From Streptomyces sp. NBC_01476 (lineage in GTDB: Bacteria > Actinomycetota > Actinomycetes > Streptomycetales > Streptomycetaceae), in the NCBI RefSeq assembly GCF_036227265.1, contig NZ_CP109446.1:7333001-7397000 (forward strand): a stretch of DNA of 64,000 bases. Reading direction: 5' to 3'. A program made the position numbers and the translations under genes. The notes below the pieces were generated by a model that was given only the letters and a program-made list of their open reading frames with translations, had not been told where the DNA came from and searched no databases. Shown here in pieces: positions 60,318 through 64,000 of this stretch. Every line of letters starts with the position of its first letter. Position 1 is the stretch's first letter.

Positions 60318-61160
60318 TCAGCTGGCGCGCTGCCCGATCCGCAGGACACTCAGGTAACGCCGCGCCACCCGGTCCCCCATCCGCGTGCGGATACGCTCGG
60401 CGATCGCGTCGAGCAGGGGCTCGCGGATCTCGCGGTCGAGCGCGCGGTACAGCGACGTCGAGCGGAGCAGATCGGCGAAGCCTTCGCCGTCGAACCACTG
60501 GACGGTCGGGTGACAGCGCGCGGTCGCCGGCCCGAACAGGCCGCTGGGGTCGCCTGCCTGCCCCCAGTCCTCCAGGCCCCAACCCTCCAGTCCCCGGCCC
60601 TCGTTGGCCGCGCGCACCTCGTCTTCGAGGGGCGGATGCCCCCAGCCGGGGTTCCCGGGGGAGAACCGCTCGTGGAGATCGGCGGTCCCCGCGTACACCT
60701 CCGGCTCGCCCGGCCGGCGCACAACGATGTTGCTGAGCACCGCCATCCAGCCGCCGGGACGGAGCACGTCATGCGCTCGGCGCGGGCCGGTCGACGGATC
60801 GATCCAGTGCCATGACGACGCGGCCACCAGGGCGTCGAAGCGCGCACCCCGGTCGTCCCACTCCTCGAAGGTCGACGTCTCGACGGCGACGTTGCCGAAG
60901 GCGGCCAGCCGCCGGCGGGCGAGCGCGGCCAGCTCCGCGCCCGGTTCGACGGCGGTCACCGCGTACCCGAGCGCGGCCAGCGAACGCGTCGCCTGGCCGG
61001 TACCGCACCCCACTTCGAGCACCGGCGCTCCTTCACCGAGGCCGGCGAGGCTGACGAGATCCGCGAACAACTCATCGGGATAGCCCGGCCGGACCCGGTC
61101 GTAGAGCTCCGGCACCTCGTTGAAGACCCGGCTGAGGTCGTGCCGCCCCGCGCCCGTCAT
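60318..61160 (-). CDS. Class I SAM-dependent methyltransferase
   Basis: A 280-residue methyltransferase starting at 61160 behind CAGGGGGTG. Motif I is VLEVGCGTGQATRSLAALGY, followed by VTAVEPGAELAALARRRL, and DALVAASSWHWIDPSTGPRR marks the UbiE/Methyltransf_11 group of small-molecule enzymes. The C-terminal part is Trp-rich (EGWGLEDWGQAGDPSGLFGP). The first 44 codons of the open frame lack a ribosome site and overlap the upstream spacer. It is convergent with the Rieske gene; substrate unknown. Confidence 0.9.
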   Translation of the reverse strand: MTGAGRHDLSRVFNEVPELYDRVRPGYPDELFADLVSLAGLGEGAPVLEVGCGTGQATRSLAALGYAVTAVEPGAELAALARRRLAAFGNVAVETSTFEEWDDRGARFDALVAASSWHWIDPSTGPRRAHDVLRPGGWMAVLSNIVVRRPGEPEVYAGTADLHERFSPGNPGWGHPPLEDEVRAANEGRGLEGWGLEDWGQAGDPSGLFGPATARCHPTVQWFDGEGFADLLRSTSLYRALDREIREPLLDAIAERIRTRMGDRVARRYLSVLRIGQRAS

Positions 61161-61312
61161 CGCACCCCCTGAGAAACCGCCACCGTCCGCACCCCGCGGC
61201 CGGCCATCCTCCCACGGGGAAACCGGGGTGGTGCCGGCCGGGCGAGTGGGCGTTGGCATACTCCGTTGGCGTCCCGGAACACCATCCGACAACGAGGGAC
61301 CCGGATCACATC

Positions 61313-62617
61313 ATGAACATCGCCGGCGGGCATCGGCTAGGGGCCGGGCAGAGTCTGCGGCGGCAGTCGCTGACCTCGCTCAACGACGCCTTCACGCTCA
61401 ACCATGACGGATTCGACGATCTGATACTGCTGCGCAACCGCGACCGCGAGCCACTGTGGTGGTCGAGCGCGTTCAGCCCCGCGGACCGGGGGCGGAAGAA
61501 GACCGGGACCGGCGTCAGCGACGTCACCCTGCGACCGGACGGCGACCTCGTGGCGCACGACGAGGACGGCACGCCGCTGTGGTCCACCGGCACGGCCGGC
61601 AGCGGTGCGGAAGTGCTGGAGGTCTGCGACGACGGCGATGTCGTCCTGCTGGACGGTGCCGGCCGGGTCGTGTGGCGCACCGGCACGGCCGTCGCCCGGC
61701 CCGAGCCGTCGCCGTTCTCCGTGGCGCGCGGCGACCGCATGCTGGTCGGGCAGAGCCTGGCCGACCAGAGTCTGACGTCGCCGAACGGCGCGTACGTCCT
61801 GGTGCACGGCCGGCAGTACGGCGGCACCTTCATGTACGGACCTGACGGCCTGGTGACCAGCTGGTTCTACCAGGTCCCGGCGCTCTGCCCCGACCCGTTC
61901 GGAACCCGGCTGGCGCTGGCCGAGGACGGCCTCTTCCTGCTCTTCGCGGACGGCGCACGGAGAGCCTGGGACAGCCTCACGACCCCCCGGTTCCCCTTTC
62001 ACCCCCGGCAGTTGGTCGTCCGTGACAGCGGCGACCTGGAGATGCTGGACGCCGACGGCGAGGTGATGTGGCGCAACGGGCGCAAACGCGACAGCCCCGG
62101 GTTCGCCGCGTCCTCGAACGGCTCCCGCTCCCGCCCCCGGGCGAAGCGCGCCGACCCCGCTCCCGCGGCGCCGGCCGGTACACCGCGACTGCCGTCGGTC
62201 CCGCTGGTGCCGCTGGTGCGCACCGACTTCTCCGACGACGACGCGTGGGCCGTGACATGCCTTCAGGTGACCGCGCCGCGCCACCTGTCGGGCGACGACG
62301 TCTTCTCCGCGAACGTGGAGCCCGTTGACGACGCCGCGTTCGACGGGCTGACCGCGGCGCAACTCGTCCAGCTGGTGCCGGCGGACGAGCCGTGGGAGCT
62401 GCTGCTCATCGCGGACGGGACCACCATGGCGTCCTCCGAGCACCATGTGATGGTCGTCGACCTCGACCTGGACGACGAGCACCGTGGCCGGACCTTCCGC
62501 GCGTCGCCGCCTGCGGTGCAGGAGGTCGAGAACAACCTGTCGATCGCCAACATGGACTGGGAGGACTTCGCGGACTCGGCGGACGAGGACGGAGTCGTAC
62601 GTCCCATGCTCTCCTGA
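61313..62617 (+). CDS. B-type lectin and DUF6924 fusion protein
   Basis: A 434-residue protein without signal peptide. Residues about 1-115 and 135-270 are two bulb-type (mannose-binding GNA-like) lectin units. They read GHRLGAGQSLRRQSLTSLND with VTLRPDGDLVAHDEDGTPLW, and GDRMLVGQSLADQSLTSPNG with LVVRDSGDLEMLDADGEVMW. A disordered Arg/Ser/Pro linker follows, then from about 305 a DUF6924 domain (VPLVRTDFSDDDAWAVTCLQ; LLLIADGTTMASSEHHVMVV; ENNLSIANMDWEDFADSADE). Neither the fusion nor DUF6924 has an assigned activity. A cytoplasmic carbohydrate-recognition or immunity-like role is possible. No ribosome site stands out (ACGAGGGAC). Confidence 0.85.
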   Translation: MNIAGGHRLGAGQSLRRQSLTSLNDAFTLNHDGFDDLILLRNRDREPLWWSSAFSPADRGRKKTGTGVSDVTLRPDGDLVAHDEDGTPLWSTGTAGSGAEVLEVCDDGDVVLLDGAGRVVWRTGTAVARPEPSPFSVARGDRMLVGQSLADQSLTSPNGAYVLVHGRQYGGTFMYGPDGLVTSWFYQVPALCPDPFGTRLALAEDGLFLLFADGARRAWDSLTTPRFPFHPRQLVVRDSGDLEMLDADGEVMWRNGRKRDSPGFAASSNGSRSRPRAKRADPAPAAPAGTPRLPSVPLVPLVRTDFSDDDAWAVTCLQVTAPRHLSGDDVFSANVEPVDDAAFDGLTAAQLVQLVPADEPWELLLIADGTTMASSEHHVMVVDLDLDDEHRGRTFRASPPAVQEVENNLSIANMDWEDFADSADEDGVVRPMLS

Positions 62618-63016
62618 CGGGCCCTTCGCCGTGGCCGGCGGGCGCGGCCCCCGGGGAGCGGCGGCGGGGGTCGCCCATCGCCCCCGTCGCCCCCCGCGGA
62701 TACCAACCCCCGTCGCCCCCCGCGGATACCAAAACGGCGCAAGATCGCCGTAATCCCCGCCGGTGATTAAAGGTCCGTTTAAGGACGGCCGGTTGCTGTT
62801 CCCAGCCTCTTGGATTGGCGTGCACACTACATGCGGCGCTCACTGAGTGCTGCCCGCACGGTTATCCCTCCATACGGCCCTCCACCTGGGAGATGTCATT
62901 ACTGACATAACCGGCATACGCAATTCCCATGGCCCTACGTGCTGTTCCTCCGGCAGGGGTCCCGGCCGCCCCGCCGACGCCACCGCGGTGATCCGCCAGG
63001 ACGAAAGCAGGGTTCA
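62618..63016. other. Intergenic region with repeat and promoter of the subtilase gene
   Basis: A 399-bp gap. It starts with a 26-bp direct repeat (62681-62731), continues with AT-richer DNA around 62760-62900 that probably holds the promoter, and ends in the start region of the subtilase. No gene is seen. Confidence 0.55.
62681..62731 (+). repeat. 26-bp direct repeat, two units
   Basis: CCCCCGTCGCCCCCCGCGGATACCA is present twice, 26 bp apart (62681-62705 and 62707-62731), with a single A between. It lies 64 bp after the lectin stop. A terminator or slipped duplication is possible. Confidence 0.9.
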
Positions 63017-64000
63017 GTGAATCGAGTTCGACTGGCCACGCTGGCGACAGCGTTCACCGCGGGCATATCGCTCGCCCTGGCCGGAACCGGCGGCGCGTCC
63101 GCCGCTTCTCCCGAGCCGCTGGCTCCCGCGGCCTACGGCGCCGACGCGGGCGGCCCGGTCATCGTGGTACTGGCCGACCAGCACGCCGACCTCAAGCTGA
63201 AGGCCCAGGGCGCCGCCCGTACCTCGGCCACCCGGTCCGACCAGCGGTCGATCGTGTCGGACATCAAGGCGGGCGGCGGCAGCGACGTACGCCAGCTGGT
63301 CAGCGTCAACGCGGTCGCCGCCCACCTGTCGGCCGCGGAGGTCCGCCGGCTGCGCGGCAACCCGGCCGTCGCCGAGATCCTCCCCGACGAGACGATCACC
63401 GTCGCACCCGGGTCGAGCGTGCCGCACACGAAGCCGGCGAAGCTGAACCCGGCCCTGTGCCCGGCCCGCCCGGACAAACCCTTCACCGAGCCCGAGGCGC
63501 TGTCGGTGGTACGCGCCTCGTCGGACGACCCGAAGGCCGGCCCGGAGGGCAATGACATCGCGACCGGCAAGGGCGTGATCGTCGCCAACGAGGGCATCAA
63601 CGATCTGGCGGGCAACCCGAACTTCATCCGCAAGAACGGCACACCGGTCGTCCTGGACGCGCCGGACCCGACCGCGGACCACAGCGACGGCGAGTTCTAC
63701 GGTGACGCCTCGTCGATCGCCGGACAGGGCACCGTCGTCTACGACTACTCCCAGGAACTCCCGTTCTCCGGCCTGCCCCAGGGCTGCACATTCACCATCA
63801 AGGGCGTCGCACCTGACGCCTCGCTGGTCGACAGCTCGGTGATCGACACCCCGCCGAGCGGCTCCGACGGCGCGGTGCAGCAGTCCGAGTCGGAGGTCGT
63901 CGCCGGCATCGACAACGCTGTCGTGACCGAGCACGCGGACATCATCTCCGAGTCCTACGGCTACACCCCCCGGCCCGGCCGCTACGCGGTCTTCTACGCC
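63017..64000 (+). CDS. Secreted subtilase-like (S8) peptidase, partial
   Basis: The gene is cut by the right edge; 328 codons are visible. Start GTG at 63017 (NRVRLATLATAFTAGISLAL) has a weak ribosome site. A signal peptide with ASA-A cleavage is followed by an inhibitor-like prodomain (GPVIVVLADQHADLKLKAQG; AAEVRRLRGNPAVAEILPDE). The mature part begins GKGVIVANEGINDLAGNPNF. Where classic subtilases have the catalytic Asp (VAVIDTG), this reads VANEGIN, so the acid may be Glu. GEFYGDASSIAGQGTVVYDY and AVVTEHADIISESYGYTPRP follow. The His and Ser regions are partly beyond the edge. Confidence 0.8.
   Translation, partial: MNRVRLATLATAFTAGISLALAGTGGASAASPEPLAPAAYGADAGGPVIVVLADQHADLKLKAQGAARTSATRSDQRSIVSDIKAGGGSDVRQLVSVNAVAAHLSAAEVRRLRGNPAVAEILPDETITVAPGSSVPHTKPAKLNPALCPARPDKPFTEPEALSVVRASSDDPKAGPEGNDIATGKGVIVANEGINDLAGNPNFIRKNGTPVVLDAPDPTADHSDGEFYGDASSIAGQGTVVYDYSQELPFSGLPQGCTFTIKGVAPDASLVDSSVIDTPPSGSDGAVQQSESEVVAGIDNAVVTEHADIISESYGYTPRPGRYAVFYA

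Overview
The window is high-GC actinobacterial chromosome, almost certainly Streptomyces or a close relative. Third-codon positions are nearly all G or C, and GGAGG-type ribosome sites, GTG starts and 4-bp gene overlaps are common. The families present (bald-type universal stress proteins, F420-dependent oxidoreductase, SpoIIE-type phosphatase, many TetR/LysR/AraC/LacI regulators) are typical of that group. No rRNA, tRNA, CRISPR array, insertion sequence or complete prophage was seen.

0-4 kb: a lipoprotein of the hemin/siderophore-uptake type, cut by the left edge, lies behind a near-perfect iron box. It is followed by a LysR regulator divergent from a crotonase-family hydrolase that resembles 6-oxocamphor hydrolase. 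3.3-17.2 kb: a dormancy/hypoxia-type cluster holds three tandem universal stress proteins, three CBS-domain proteins (two with BON), a zinc alcohol dehydrogenase, an XRE-flavin-binding fusion, a flavodoxin, a GAPDH, a DoxX membrane protein, a GNAT/acyl-CoA-synthetase-like protein acetyltransferase, a cyclic-nucleotide-binding protein and a DevR/OsdR-like response regulator with no sensor kinase beside it. Several intergenic spaces carry DevR-box-like palindromes. 17.3-25.7 kb: a minus-strand operon, nuoA-[NuoB/NuoD-like fusion]-nuoH-J-K-L-M-N, encodes the membrane arm of complex I. The NADH-input module and all iron-sulfur subunits are missing; the one hydrophilic protein is a cysteine-free NuoB-NuoD relic.

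26-42 kb: a mosaic of small transcription units. It holds a ComB-like phosphatase, a TetR with a clear operator, a secreted phosphodiester glycosidase, two short-chain dehydrogenases with a divergent AraC regulator, an isochorismatase-like hydrolase, an ABC exporter, a luciferase-like monooxygenase, a pair of CrcB fluoride channels, a LysR/Dabb pair and an aldo-keto reductase/TetR pair with twin operators. Gene debris lies here too: an epoxide-hydrolase tail and a 5'-truncated LD-carboxypeptidase. 42.6-45.3 kb is a lower-GC island with a VanZ-like membrane protein, a small secreted protein and about 0.9 kb of apparently non-coding DNA.

45.4-53.6 kb is a complete fructan-utilisation locus. A LacI repressor, ABC sugar importer (ATPase, permease, lipoprotein) and PfkB kinase sit next to a secreted GH32 fructanase. 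Two identical-type tandem LacI operators, each a pair of TGTCA-CG-TGACA palindromes spaced 16 bp, mark the two promoter regions, which makes the regulon readable from sequence alone. 53.8-64 kb: a PAS/GAF/PP2C/ATPase phosphatase, a TetR with twin operators divergent from an alpha/beta hydrolase, a Rieske oxygenase, a methyltransferase, a B-lectin-DUF6924 fusion and a subtilase cut by the right edge. Short in-phase tandem repeats of many unit lengths (9, 10, 13, 15, 18, 21, 26 bp) recur through the window, inside and between genes.
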